A DNA stretch of 64,000 bases, from positions 1,701,501-1,765,500 of the forward strand of contig NZ_CP049869.1 of assembly GCF_011300455.1 (NCBI RefSeq), written 5' to 3'. Origin of the DNA: Sphingomonas piscis. Lineage in GTDB: Bacteria; Pseudomonadota; Alphaproteobacteria; Sphingomonadales; Sphingomonadaceae. Position 1 is the stretch's first letter, and the number at the start of each line of letters is the position of its first letter. Positions 48,243 through 57,580 of the stretch are shown here, one piece after another. The notes under the pieces were generated by a model, which did not search any database, had not been told where the DNA came from, and saw only the letters and a list, made by a program, of their open reading frames with translations. A program made the position numbers and the translations under genes.

Positions 48243-49850
48243 TCAGGGTTTCGGCGCCTTTGGAGCGTTGGGCGCGAAGCGGTCGCCGAAGAAGTTGTCC
48301 TTGTACCAGAGCGGCGCCTGGGGGCTGTCGGCAAGCTCACGAGCGATCACGTAATTCACCCGAGCGAACTTGGCGCCGACATCCCAGCGGACGGGCAGCT
48401 TCATGTCGTCACTGACCTTGTGATAGTGGAGCTTCTGGAACTCTTCGACCTTAGCCTTACCCTCGCCGCCATAGCCGGTCACCAGGAACACGGCGGGGAT
48501 GCCCTTCTTGACGAAGCTGTAATGGTCGGAGCGGGTGAAAAGGCCCTCTTCCGGTACCGGGTCGGGCGACAACTTAACGCCTATCGATTCGACGGCCCGT
48601 TTCACGATCGGGCCCATGGTCGAATGTTCGGCGCCGAACGCGACGACGTCGACGAAGTCGTAGGTGAGTACCGGCATGTCGAGATTGACGTTCGCAACCA
48701 CCTTCTTGCCGCTCATCGCCGGATGGTGGGCGAGGTAGTCGGAGCCGAGCAGCCCGTCTTCCTCCGCGGTCAACCCCACGAACATGATTGACCGTTTCGG
48801 CGCCTGGCCGCTGGCCTGGAAAGCACGGGCCGCCTCCAGCATAGTTCCGACGCCGGCGGCATTGTCCATCAGGCCGTTCTTGATGTTGTCGCCATTCACC
48901 GGTGGGACGATCCCATCGTGGTCGAGGTGAGCGCTCAGCATAACCACTTCATTCGCGAGCGCGGGATCGTTGCCGGGGATCATGCCGACGACGTTGGCGC
49001 TGTTGATCTTCTTGATGGTCGACTTGCGCTGAATTCGGAGCTTCTTGCCGACCGCAAAGCCCTTCGGCTTGGCGGTCTTGTTTTCAATCGTCTTCAACAA
49101 GGTGGGCCAATCCATCGGCGATCCGGCTAGCAACGCAGTCGCGGCCTTGGGGCCGAGCACGCCGCCGACGCGCAGCGTCGGATTTTCGATGTGGGGCGTT
49201 CCATTGGGCTCGACCCAGCGCAGGGACCCCTCCGCGGTGCTGGCGCCAAGGTCCTTCCAACTGATCAGTTTTTCGACCGAAGGGGTGAACAGCAACACTG
49301 TCCCGATGGCGCCCTTGCTCGCCGCGAGCTTCGAGCGGTTGGCGTTCAGGGTCGCGCCTTCTTCGCTCGGAACGCCTGCCGGCGTGCCGTACAGATAGGC
49401 GACCACCTTGCCGCGGACGTCGAGCCCCTCATAATCGTTCAAGCCGAACTGCGGGGCTTCCAACCCGTAGCCGACGAATACGACCTCCACTTCCTCATTC
49501 TGGTTGGCAACCAGCGGGGTCGGACCGACGATGCTGTCGACACCGTTGGCAAAGGTCTGGCCGCCAATCGCCAATCTCGGGGGTGCTGCCTTGTCGAGGT
49601 CGACGCGAACGAATGGAACGGTCTGGAAGTAGCTTGATCCGGCGCCGGGCTTCAGTCCCATCTTCTGATATTCGGCGGCGACATAATGCGCGGCGATGTC
49701 ATAGCCGCGCTCGCCGGCATTGCGGCCTTCAAGCAGATCGTCGGCCAAAAAGGCAACGTCCGCCTTGATGCGTTCAGGTGAGAAGGTCTGTGCCGATGCT
49801 GCGCCCGGCACGGCGCAGACGCCCAGCAGGAGCAGGTGAAGTTTACGCAT
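48243..49850 (-). CDS. Secreted M28-family metallopeptidase with PA domain
   Basis: A signal peptide (HLLLLGVCAVPGAASAQ) leads a 535-residue protein. A protease-associated insert lies at about residues 120-250. The zinc site follows: VVMLSAHLDHDGIVPP, NGLMDNAAGVGTMLEAARAF, FVGLTAEEDGLLGSDYL and VNLDMPVL, giving the His-Asp-Glu-Asp ligands of co-catalytic aminopeptidases. It probably trims peptides in the periplasm or outside. It ends just before the clpB control region, in the same direction. Confidence 0.9.
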   Translation of the reverse strand: MRKLHLLLLGVCAVPGAASAQTFSPERIKADVAFLADDLLEGRNAGERGYDIAAHYVAAEYQKMGLKPGAGSSYFQTVPFVRVDLDKAAPPRLAIGGQTFANGVDSIVGPTPLVANQNEEVEVVFVGYGLEAPQFGLNDYEGLDVRGKVVAYLYGTPAGVPSEEGATLNANRSKLAASKGAIGTVLLFTPSVEKLISWKDLGASTAEGSLRWVEPNGTPHIENPTLRVGGVLGPKAATALLAGSPMDWPTLLKTIENKTAKPKGFAVGKKLRIQRKSTIKKINSANVVGMIPGNDPALANEVVMLSAHLDHDGIVPPVNGDNIKNGLMDNAAGVGTMLEAARAFQASGQAPKRSIMFVGLTAEEDGLLGSDYLAHHPAMSGKKVVANVNLDMPVLTYDFVDVVAFGAEHSTMGPIVKRAVESIGVKLSPDPVPEEGLFTRSDHYSFVKKGIPAVFLVTGYGGEGKAKVEEFQKLHYHKVSDDMKLPVRWDVGAKFARVNYVIARELADSPQAPLWYKDNFFGDRFAPNAPKAPKP

Positions 49851-50027
49851 ATTGGGTCCCCCGAAGTGATGCCCACTTCATGCCAGACGACCTGCAATCC
49901 GCAAAAACTTATCGAGAGTCGGTCGCTTGCGGCTGACCAACGGCGGGAGGAACTGAATTCGGAGCGGCAGGAGGCACGGTTGCTGCCGGCGTCGAGGTCG
50001 CAGGAGCCGGCACCGCAGCAGGAGGGT

Positions 50028-50729
50028 TCATTTCTTCCGGGGCATGTCGATGCCCTTTGGCGGCGGGCTTGCGACCGGGACTCGGCAGGGCGATCCGTCG
50101 GGCGCCTCGCTCATCCCCCATTTGCGATAGCGCATCGAATCGACGTGGAAGCGCAGGAATGCGTAGAAGCCAAGCCCCACTTGGTAGGGATTGCCGCTTC
50201 GCAGGTGAACCGCGCACAGGGTGGCCATCAATTGCTCACGGGTGGTCGGCCGAAGCGGGACCAGGTCGACCGCATAATATTGCTGGTGCGCGCTTCCCGG
50301 AACGCCGCCGGCGCAGGTGTTGAGCAGGGGGTTGCGATACACCGACACGGCCTCCACCGGTCCGACGGAGGGAACCACATAATCGCGGATGTATCGGAGC
50401 GTCTGAACCATGTTCGGCCATGCGGTGGCCGGCGGAAGCTCATAGGGCTGGGCCGCGCAATTGTGCCACTGGCTGGCCGTACGGAGCAGCTGCCATGTCG
50501 GGATCACGCCGCCGACGCCGTGACTCACCAGATATTGATTGAAGCCGGTGACCTGGACTCGCCGGTCAGGAAGCGCAAGGTACCAGCTGCGGTAACCGGG
50601 CTCGTCCTGTCCTGCGGTTACATAGCTCGCGGCGGGGTTCCAGACGGTGGGAACTGGAACCGGAACGGGCGCTGGCGTCGGCGGCGATCCGCTCGTCAAT
50701 TGAGCAAGCAAGGCTAGACTAGAAAGCAT
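50028..50729 (-). CDS. M15-type D-Ala-D-Ala carboxypeptidase-like protein, possible C-terminal frameshift
   Basis: After a short hydrophobic N-terminus and a Pro-rich linker the peptidase part has VSVYRNPLLNTCAGGVPGSA then HQQYYAVDLVPL, the SxHxxxxAxD zinc motif of M15_3 peptidases, acting on peptidoglycan peptides. As written it ends MPRKK. In the next frame a 40-residue Pro/Ala-rich tail runs to a stop at 49909; one extra base in the four-G run at 50039-50042 would add it. Proline-rich coding bias there looks real. Confidence 0.75.
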   Translation of the reverse strand: MLSSLALLAQLTSGSPPTPAPVPVPVPTVWNPAASYVTAGQDEPGYRSWYLALPDRRVQVTGFNQYLVSHGVGGVIPTWQLLRTASQWHNCAAQPYELPPATAWPNMVQTLRYIRDYVVPSVGPVEAVSVYRNPLLNTCAGGVPGSAHQQYYAVDLVPLRPTTREQLMATLCAVHLRSGNPYQVGLGFYAFLRFHVDSMRYRKWGMSEAPDGSPCRVPVASPPPKGIDMPRKK

Positions 50730-50791
50730 GGCCGCACCTTAGCGGCGCCCCGCCGCTTGAAAAGCGCCGGCGGGTGGGCCACGTCCGATCC

Positions 50792-51115
50792 ATGAACCAG
50801 CCCATCTCGGTCGACCTGCCGCACAGCCTTGGCAAGGATGAGGCGCGCCGCCGCATCGCCAATAACATTCACAAGCTCAAGGATCACCTTCCCGGCGGTG
50901 CGAGCCATACGAACGCCACCTGGGAGGGCGACGAGATGCGCCTCAACGTCGGTGCGATGGGGCAATCGATCGATGCGCGCATCCTGGTTCAGGAGAAGGT
51001 CGTCACCTGCCGGATCGTGCTTCCGGGACTGCTTGGCATGTTCTCCGGTCCCATCGAGGCGATGCTTCGGAGCAAGGGCAGCGACGTGCTGCTCGAGGAT
51101 CACAGCAAAAGCTGA
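50792..51115 (+). CDS. Polyhydroxyalkanoic acid system family protein
   Basis: A 107-residue protein starting NQPISVDLPHSLGKDEARRR and containing EMRLNVGAMGQSIDARILV and a closing LLGMFSGPIEAMLR, which matches the PHA_gran_rgn family found near polyhydroxyalkanoate genes. Its biochemical role is unclear, and no PHA synthase or phasin is in the window. ATG 50792 is chosen since upstream residues do not match. Confidence 0.8.
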   Translation: MNQPISVDLPHSLGKDEARRRIANNIHKLKDHLPGGASHTNATWEGDEMRLNVGAMGQSIDARILVQEKVVTCRIVLPGLLGMFSGPIEAMLRSKGSDVLLEDHSKS

Positions 51116-51167
51116 CGTTTCCCTTTGCTGTCCGCGCCGCTAGCATCGGCCGGGACAGGAGAGGCGC

Positions 51168-52472
51168 ATGCGTCATTTCGCGATCGTCGGATCGGGCCCG
51201 GCCGGTTTTTATACGGCGGAGGCTCTAGCGAAGGCCTATGGTGCCGAGGCGCAGGTCGACATCATCGATCGCTACCCCGTGCCTTATGGCCTTATCAGGT
51301 TCGGCGTTGCGCCTGATCATCAATCGATCAAGGCGGTTTCCAAGCGCTACGACAAGGTGGCCGAGGCGGAGGGCTCGGCCTTCATCGGCAACGTCTCGGT
51401 TGGAGTAGACGTGTCGGTCGCTGAACTGCTCGATCATTATGACGCGATCGTCCTTGCGACGGGAGCGCCCAACGATCGGAGCCTCGGAATTTCGGGCGAG
51501 GATTTGCCGGGCGTGATCGGCTCGGCCGCCTTTGTCGGCTGGTACAACGGCCATCCCGACTTCGCCGACCTTGATCCCCCGCTGGACGGAGCGGCGGCGG
51601 CGATCATCGGCAACGGCAATGTCGCGCTCGACTGCGCTCGGATCCTTTCCAAGACTCGGCCGGAATTCGCAGGTTCGGACATCGTCGGCCATGCCTTAGA
51701 GGCTCTGGAAAGCTCGGCGATCCGGACGATCAACCTCATCGGCAGAAGAGGGCCTCACCAGATCGCCATGACGCCGAAAGAGCTTGGTGAGCTCGAACAT
51801 CTGGAAGAGGCGGCGCCGGTGGTTTCCGCCGCCGACTTCCCCGATGCTGAGGCCGACCTTTCGCTTGAACCGGGTCTTCGCAAATCCGTGGCGCATTTGC
51901 GCCATTTTGCGGAACTTGCCCCCCACAAGCCGAAGCGGATCGTCTTCGACTTCTTCGCCCGGCCGGTATCGATCGAAGGCGACGGCCGCGTCGAGCGCAT
52001 TCGGGTCGAGCGTACCGAACTCGCGCCCGACGGGTCCGTACGCGGCACGGGCGAGACGTACGACATCCCGGCGTCACTGGTGATCAGCTGCATCGGCTAT
52101 TCGACGCCGGCGATCGAAGGTGTGCCTTACGACGATCGGGCGGGCCGCTTCCGCAACGACGGCGGGGTGATCGCCGACCGGCTTTACTGCGTCGGCTGGG
52201 CTCGGCGCGGTCCGAGCGGCACGATCGGAACCAACCGGCCGGACGGCTTTGAAGTGGCGGAAAAGATCGTTGCCGCAATGCCGGTGGGGAGCGGGGTCGG
52301 GAAGGCCGGGTCAAGCGGGTTGCACCGATTGCTCGACGAGCGGGGCGTCAAGCCGACGAACTTCGACGACTGGCGCCGGATCGAGGAAGCGGAGATCGCC
52401 GCCGCTCGGGCTGGCTCACCGCGCGAGAAGATGGTCCGAGTGAACGAATGGCTGTCGGCGCTCGGACGCTAG
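51168..52472 (+). CDS. fprA: FAD-dependent ferredoxin-NADP+ reductase (adrenodoxin-reductase type)
   Basis: A 434-residue flavoprotein: FAIVGSGPAGFYTAEAL binds FAD, VPYGLIRFGVAPDHQSIKAV is the family hallmark, AAAIIGNGNVALDCARIL binds NADPH, and CVGWARRGPSGTIGTNRPDG near the C-terminus is typical of FprA and adrenodoxin reductase. It passes electrons between NADPH and ferredoxin; the FdxA at 8337 is a possible partner. It is followed by a hairpin and tRNA-Pro. Confidence 0.9.
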   Translation: MRHFAIVGSGPAGFYTAEALAKAYGAEAQVDIIDRYPVPYGLIRFGVAPDHQSIKAVSKRYDKVAEAEGSAFIGNVSVGVDVSVAELLDHYDAIVLATGAPNDRSLGISGEDLPGVIGSAAFVGWYNGHPDFADLDPPLDGAAAAIIGNGNVALDCARILSKTRPEFAGSDIVGHALEALESSAIRTINLIGRRGPHQIAMTPKELGELEHLEEAAPVVSAADFPDAEADLSLEPGLRKSVAHLRHFAELAPHKPKRIVFDFFARPVSIEGDGRVERIRVERTELAPDGSVRGTGETYDIPASLVISCIGYSTPAIEGVPYDDRAGRFRNDGGVIADRLYCVGWARRGPSGTIGTNRPDGFEVAEKIVAAMPVGSGVGKAGSSGLHRLLDERGVKPTNFDDWRRIEEAEIAAARAGSPREKMVRVNEWLSALGR

Positions 52473-52519
52473 GCCATTGCGCTTGGCAGCCGTGGCGGTT
52501 AGGAGGCCTGCGCCCTGCA

Positions 52520-52548
52520 CCGGACGCTCCGTAGAAAAGCGCGTCCGG
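52520..52548 (+). terminator. Hairpin between fprA and tRNA-Pro
   Basis: CCGGACGC (52520-52527) pairs with GCGTCCGG (52541-52548) around 13 bases, 47 bases after the fprA stop. There is no T-run. It may end the fprA message or help process the tRNA transcript. Confidence 0.45.
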
Positions 52549-52557
52549 GAGCCCGGT

Positions 52558-52634
52558 CGGGGAGTAGCTCAGCCTGGTAGAGCACTGTCTTCGGGAGGCA
52601 GGGGCCGGAGGTTCGAATCCTCTCTCCCCGACCA
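52558..52634 (+). tRNA. tRNA-Pro, anticodon CGG
   Basis: A 77-base cloverleaf: acceptor CGGGGAG/CTCCCCG, D arm GCTC/GAGC, anticodon stem CTGTC/GGCAG with loop TTCGGGA (anticodon CGG, reading CCG), T arm with GTTCGAATC, and an encoded CCA end. Its last base is one base from the stop of the convergent acyltransferase gene. Confidence 0.96.
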
Positions 52635-52635
52635 T

Positions 52636-54465
52636 TCATTTCGCGAGCGCGTCTTCCAGCGCCGCGAACAAGCGCGGATAAACGCGCTTGAGCCCTGCGT
52701 CGGATAAATGGCGCGGGTCGGAGTAGAGCAAGGCGCCGGGTTCGCGGACGAGGATACGGCCGTCCGGCCGCTGGAAAATGTCGTCGATCGGAACGAAGCG
52801 CATGTTGGGTAGGTAGACCTGCTCGACCAGCCGCTGCGATCGCGCACGATAGCCATCCAGATCGGGATTTCTCGGCGCCAACTCAGATTGCCCACGAGCG
52901 ATGAGTACGCGGTCGAGGCTGGCAGCGGCGGGCGCCGGAGCCTCGCCCATCAGCACAATAGCGGGTGCGTGGCCGGCGACTTCGCGCAAGGCGGCGGCAA
53001 GACCCGGGCCGCCGAGTGCATCCGCCTTGTAGGACCAAGCCTCTGCGACGAGGATGGCGTCGGGTCGCCGTCGGCCAAGGAAAGTTCGAATGGCGGGCCA
53101 ATGCGTTCGCCATTCCCCGGGCAGCTGCATGACCTCGGATCGTGCCATAAAGGTGATTCGCGCATCCAGCTGGCGTGCGCGGCGACGGAGTTCAGGCTGC
53201 AGGATCAACGCGGTGCTGTCGCCGATCACCAGTAGCCAGCGCTTGCCCGACGGGTTGAACGTCAGTCCGCCCCGGGCGATTTGCCCATCGTCGGGATGCT
53301 GCAGCCTTGAGCGGAGCATCTGCGCGGCGACCAGGGTGAGCGCCAGTGCCGCGAAGAAGAGCGCGAAGGTGACTCGCCGGCGATCAGGCGCATTGAGCCA
53401 GCGACGTGCCGGACGCTCGACCAGATCATGGCTGAAGACCGTTAGCAACAGGGTGAGGCCCAGCTTCAACGAAAAGACCAACCAGGGATCGTGGTCGAAC
53501 AAGGTGTAGCCGACGAGCGAAATCACTGGCCAATGCCAGAGGTACAGGAGGTAGGATCGCTTGCCGACCCACAGGAGCGGCTCGCTCGCGAGCCACCGAC
53601 CAGGCCGGCCTGCTTTCGGTCCGGCACCGGCAATCACGAGCGCTGCGGCTGCGACCGGAAGCAAGGCCTGGATGCCGGGGAAGGCCGCCGGCCTGACGAC
53701 CAGGATCGAAATCAGCGTCAGGACCAGGCCGGCGGCCAGGATCAGCGATTCCTGCCCTTGCACCCGGCGCGACAGTTGTGGGCCGCAGACCGCGATCAGG
53801 CCGCCGACCAGCAACTCCCAGGCGCGGGTCGGAAGGAGGTAGAAGGCGAGCGGTTGAGCGACAAAGGTCAGCGCAACGCACAGCAGGAAGCTGATAAGCG
53901 CCGCCCCGCCCAACCAAAGAGCCGGACGCCGGGCTTTCGCCGCCAGCAGCCAGAAGGCGAGGGGGTAAAGCAGATAGAATTGCTCCTCCACCGCAAGTGA
54001 CCAATAATGCGCGAGGGGGCGTGCCTCGGCGGCGATGGCGAAATAACTGCCCGACCGGATGAGCAGGATGTTCACGGCCGACAAGGCAGACGCCATCCCA
54101 TGAGATCCCACCCTCACCGCATCAACGGTGGAGAAGAGCAAGGCAGCGGCAGCAAGCACCGCGAGAATGACCAGAAAGGCAGAGGGTGCGATCCGTGCGA
54201 TGCGCCGCTGATAGAAGGTCCAGATGGCGGTACGCCCTCCGACGCGCAGATCGGTCAGTTGGCGCGTGATCAGGAAGCCGGACAGGACGAAGAATATGTC
54301 GACCCCGACGAACCCGCCGGGCAGAAGCTTCGGAAAAAGGTGAAACAGGATCACCGCCGCGACGGCGATCGCCCGAAGTCCATCAATCTCCGGCAGATAA
54401 TTGCCGCGGGCGCCTTCGCTCAGATGGGCCTCACGCGCCTTGTGACTGCCGGTCCGGGTGGGCAT
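52636..54465 (-). CDS. OafA-type acyltransferase with C-terminal SGNH domain
   Basis: The N-terminal ~370 residues are an acyltransferase-3 membrane domain: NYLPEIDGLRAIAVAAVILF, DIFFVLSGFLITRQL, YWSLAVEEQFYLLYPLAFWL, plus about ten transmembrane segments. The C-terminal part is an SGNH hydrolase-like domain with VIGDSTALIL and DPRHLSDAG. Such fusions O-acetylate surface polysaccharides or peptidoglycan. The start at 54465 overlaps the maiA end by 35 bases; upstream in-frame codons lie over maiA. Confidence 0.88.
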   Translation of the reverse strand: MPTRTGSHKAREAHLSEGARGNYLPEIDGLRAIAVAAVILFHLFPKLLPGGFVGVDIFFVLSGFLITRQLTDLRVGGRTAIWTFYQRRIARIAPSAFLVILAVLAAAALLFSTVDAVRVGSHGMASALSAVNILLIRSGSYFAIAAEARPLAHYWSLAVEEQFYLLYPLAFWLLAAKARRPALWLGGAALISFLLCVALTFVAQPLAFYLLPTRAWELLVGGLIAVCGPQLSRRVQGQESLILAAGLVLTLISILVVRPAAFPGIQALLPVAAAALVIAGAGPKAGRPGRWLASEPLLWVGKRSYLLYLWHWPVISLVGYTLFDHDPWLVFSLKLGLTLLLTVFSHDLVERPARRWLNAPDRRRVTFALFFAALALTLVAAQMLRSRLQHPDDGQIARGGLTFNPSGKRWLLVIGDSTALILQPELRRRARQLDARITFMARSEVMQLPGEWRTHWPAIRTFLGRRRPDAILVAEAWSYKADALGGPGLAAALREVAGHAPAIVLMGEAPAPAAASLDRVLIARGQSELAPRNPDLDGYRARSQRLVEQVYLPNMRFVPIDDIFQRPDGRILVREPGALLYSDPRHLSDAGLKRVYPRLFAALEDALAK

Positions 54466-55072
54466 TGGCGAACGCCTCAATCGCGCAGGCATTGGCATCC
54501 GTTCGCACCAGCGTTGGGAAGGCGTCCAGGGGCACGTTGAAGCGCCGCGCATTGTACATCTGCGGCACAAGGATCACGTCCGCCATGCTGGGGCTGTTGT
54601 CCAACAGGAAGTCGCCCGCGCGCGGAGCCGCCAAGGCTTCCAGCGCAGCAAAGCCGTCCGTGATCCAGTGGGCGTACCACGCGTTCTTGGCCGCTTCGTC
54701 GATCCCCAGCGTGCCGGTCAAATATCGAAGCACACGAAGGTTGTTGAGCGGGTGGATGTCGCACGCAATGGCAAGTGCCATTCCGGTCACATGGGCCCGG
54801 TCGACAATGGACGTGGACAGCAGCGGCGGCATCGGAAAGCGAGAATCGAGGTAGCTGATGATGGCAAGGCTCTGGGTGAGCCGCTGGCCATCGATCTCCA
54901 ATGCCGGAACCAGCCCCTGCGGATTGACGCTCCGGTAATCGTCGCCCTGCTGCTCGCCCTCGAGAAGGTTCACGAGCCGCTGCTCGTAATCCACGCCCTT
55001 GAGGTTGAGTGCGATCCGGATCCGGTAGGCCGCCGAGGACCGCGCATAATCGTAGAGGATCGGACGGGCCAT
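54431..55072 (-). CDS. maiA: Maleylacetoacetate isomerase (zeta-class GST)
   Basis: A 213-residue zeta-class GST. The active-site motif RSSAAYRIRIALNLKGV, VNPQGLVPALEIDG and LTQSLAIISYLDSRF are family hallmarks, and HPLNNLRVLRYL with the C-terminal half match MaiA. It converts maleylacetoacetate to fumarylacetoacetate in tyrosine/homogentisate breakdown using glutathione. Other genes of that pathway are not adjacent. Confidence 0.9.
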   Translation of the reverse strand: MARPILYDYARSSAAYRIRIALNLKGVDYEQRLVNLLEGEQQGDDYRSVNPQGLVPALEIDGQRLTQSLAIISYLDSRFPMPPLLSTSIVDRAHVTGMALAIACDIHPLNNLRVLRYLTGTLGIDEAAKNAWYAHWITDGFAALEALAAPRAGDFLLDNSPSMADVILVPQMYNARRFNVPLDAFPTLVRTDANACAIEAFANAHPDRQSQGA

Positions 55073-55081
55073 CCCCTTGCC

Positions 55082-55486
55082 TTACGCCTGTTGGAGGAAG
55101 GGCGCTATGACTTCGGCGGGAACGCGGATCGGCCGCCCGGCAGCCTTGTCGATGATTGCCCAGTTGCTGCGGGCACGGACGCATGGCCGTCCGTCGTTGC
55201 CGAGGAATTCCATGTTGCGGACGCACTTCGCCCCTTGCGGAGGCTCGGCCCAGGTGCGGGCAGTGATGCGATCGCCCTCCACGGCGGGTCGGAAATAGTC
55301 GATCTCGTGCCGAACGATCACCCAGAAGTAATCGCGCTGGTGCTCGGCCGCCGCCACTGCTTCCCAGTGCGCCACTGCAACGGTTTCCATCCACTGCACC
55401 CAGACGGCATTGTTGACGTGACCGAGCTGATCGATGTGATCGGGCCTCGCGACCAGATCCATTTCGAAGACCGGCGCGCTCATCAT
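55082..55486 (-). CDS. Acyl-CoA thioesterase, 4-hydroxybenzoyl-CoA type
   Basis: A 134-residue hot-dog fold protein: ARPDHIDQLGHVNNAVWVQW contains the catalytic Asp and the HVNN motif, then RHEIDYFRPAVEGDRITART. It hydrolyses acyl-CoA, substrate unknown. Two ATGs at its start overlap the oligopeptidase stop. Confidence 0.87.
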   Translation of the reverse strand: MMSAPVFEMDLVARPDHIDQLGHVNNAVWVQWMETVAVAHWEAVAAAEHQRDYFWVIVRHEIDYFRPAVEGDRITARTWAEPPQGAKCVRNMEFLGNDGRPCVRARSNWAIIDKAAGRPIRVPAEVIAPFLQQA

Positions 55487-57543
55487 TCCACCTGCGTGAG
55501 GATGAAGGCGTAGGTTTCCGCGACTTCGTGGAGGCGCTCCCAGCGGCCGGACTTACCGCCGTGGCCGGCGCCCATGTTGATCTTCAGTAGAAGCAAATTG
55601 GTGTCGGTCTTGTACTCTCGAAGCTTGGCCGCCCACTTGGCCGGCTCCCAATAGGTCACACGCGGGTCGTTGAGGCCGCCGGTGATCAGCATCGGCGGGT
55701 AAGGCTGGCGCTTCACCTGGTCGTAGGGCGAGTAGCTGCGGATATATTCGAATGCTTGCGCATCGGTGATCGGATTGCCCCATTCCGGCCACTCGCCGGG
55801 GGTGAGCGGAAGCGTGTCGTCGAGCATGGTGTTGAGCACGTCGACGAACGGCACGTCGGCGACTACGGCGCCCCACAATTCAGGATCGGAGTTGGCAACG
55901 GCCCCCATCAGCTCCCCGCCGGCCGAGCCGCCGTTGATGGCGATCCGGCCCGGCCGGGTGAACTTCTCCGCGACCATTCCTTTCGCGGCATCGACGAAGT
56001 CGTTGAACGTGTTGGTTCGCTGCTGGAGCTTGCCTTGCAGAAACCAGTCGTAGCCGAGGTCGTCGCCGCCGCGGATGTGAGCGATGGCGCAGGCCCAGCC
56101 ACGGTCGAGCAGGCTTATTCGATTGCTGTTGAAGCTGGGCGGGATCGCGTGCCCGTAGGCGCCGTAGGCATAGAGGAATAGCTTGCCCTCGCCGTTCCGT
56201 TCGAAGCCCTTCTTATAGACGACCGAGACGGGCACCTGCTTGCCGTCACGGGCGGGCACCAGCAAACGGTCCGTTTCGTACTGCGAGGCGTCGTAACCGG
56301 ACGGTATCTCCTGGACTTTCAGCACCTCCAGCTCGCCGGATGCCGGATCATAGTCGTAGACGGTGCCGGGCGTCACCATCGATGAGTAGCCGAGCCGGTA
56401 GGTGGCGGGAGTGAACTCAGGATTGCCGCCGAAGGCCGCGCTGTAGCTGGCTTCAGCGAAGGGGATGCGGGTTTCGTCGCCGGAGTAAGTGCGCAGGATC
56501 AGCTGGTCCAGGCCATCGATGCGCGTGGTGATGGCGAGGTGGTCACGGTAGCTGGTGGCTCCGCGGAGGTAGACGCGGTCGGAGCCGGGGATCACCTCGG
56601 TCCAGTTGCCCGGGTCGGCGGGGTCGGCCTGGGCGAGACGGAAGTTCACGTGGGTGTCGTTGGTGACGACCCAGAGTTTTCCGTGCGCGGCGTCGACGTG
56701 ATATTCGCGCTTCTCCTTGCGCGCGGCGATGAGCACCAGCGGCTGCGACGGGTCGTCGGCCGAGACGAAGCGCACTTCGCTGGTCGCATTGTCGCCGGTC
56801 GCGATGAAGATCAGGCTTCTGTCCTGCGACTTGCCGACGCCGACCGAAAAGCCGAGTTCTTCCGTCTCCTCATAAAGGGTCACGTCGTCAGCCGGATCGG
56901 CCCCGAGGCGATGGTAGCGGGCGCGATAGCTGCGCCAGTTCTCATTGACCTCGGTGAAGACGACGGCCTTGCTGTCGTTGGACCACACGGGGCTGCCGAT
57001 CGCGACGTCCGTGACAGTCTCTAACTCCTCTCCGGTCGCGAGGTCGCGAATGCGGAGCTTGAAACGCTCTGAGCCATTGTCGTCGACCAGGGTCGCCGCG
57101 AGCTTTCCGTCCGGGCTGACCTCCATGGCACCTAGGCGGAAATAGTCCTTGCCCTCCGCTTCCGTCGGCTCGTCGAAGATGAGCTCGTCGGGGCCGCCGG
57201 TGGCGAGCTTGCGAAACCAGCGGCGGTACTGGGCGCCCGGCTCGAACGCCCACCAGTAGAGCCAGTCGCCGTCCTTGACCGGCACCGAACTTTCGTCCTC
57301 CTTCAACCGGCCCTTCATCTCGGCGAACAGGGTGTCGAGCAGCTCCTTGTGCGGGGCCATGGCGGCGTCGAAGTAAGCGTTCTCCGCCTTGAGATAGTCC
57401 AGCACCTCCTCGTCGCCGACCTGCGGGTAATTGGCGTCGCGCAGCCACGCCCAGGGGTCGTCGATCGTGACGCCGTGGCGCTCGTAGGAATGCGGCTTCT
57501 GTGATGCTCGTGGCGGCGGCGGCAGGTCGCTGGGCTTGGTCAT
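55483..57543 (-). CDS. ptrB: Oligopeptidase B (S9A family)
   Basis: A 686-residue serine peptidase. An N-terminal beta-propeller is followed by a catalytic domain with RIAINGGSAGGELMGAVANS (nucleophile Ser), DPRVTYWEPAKW (Asp) and GAGHGGKSGRW (His). The N-terminal RHGVTIDDPWAWLRD is typical of the family. It cleaves short peptides after basic residues, usually in the cytoplasm. First gene of a short operon with the thioesterase. Confidence 0.92.
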   Translation of the reverse strand: MTKPSDLPPPPRASQKPHSYERHGVTIDDPWAWLRDANYPQVGDEEVLDYLKAENAYFDAAMAPHKELLDTLFAEMKGRLKEDESSVPVKDGDWLYWWAFEPGAQYRRWFRKLATGGPDELIFDEPTEAEGKDYFRLGAMEVSPDGKLAATLVDDNGSERFKLRIRDLATGEELETVTDVAIGSPVWSNDSKAVVFTEVNENWRSYRARYHRLGADPADDVTLYEETEELGFSVGVGKSQDRSLIFIATGDNATSEVRFVSADDPSQPLVLIAARKEKREYHVDAAHGKLWVVTNDTHVNFRLAQADPADPGNWTEVIPGSDRVYLRGATSYRDHLAITTRIDGLDQLILRTYSGDETRIPFAEASYSAAFGGNPEFTPATYRLGYSSMVTPGTVYDYDPASGELEVLKVQEIPSGYDASQYETDRLLVPARDGKQVPVSVVYKKGFERNGEGKLFLYAYGAYGHAIPPSFNSNRISLLDRGWACAIAHIRGGDDLGYDWFLQGKLQQRTNTFNDFVDAAKGMVAEKFTRPGRIAINGGSAGGELMGAVANSDPELWGAVVADVPFVDVLNTMLDDTLPLTPGEWPEWGNPITDAQAFEYIRSYSPYDQVKRQPYPPMLITGGLNDPRVTYWEPAKWAAKLREYKTDTNLLLLKINMGAGHGGKSGRWERLHEVAETYAFILTQVE

Positions 57544-57580
57544 CCCGCTTCCTTAGCGCCCTTGATGGATGCGGGAAGGC

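Noticed and set aside
52558..52634. tRNA-Pro as the attachment site of an integrated element
   Set aside because: No integrase, no direct repeat of the tRNA 3' end nearby, and ordinary housekeeping genes on both sides.
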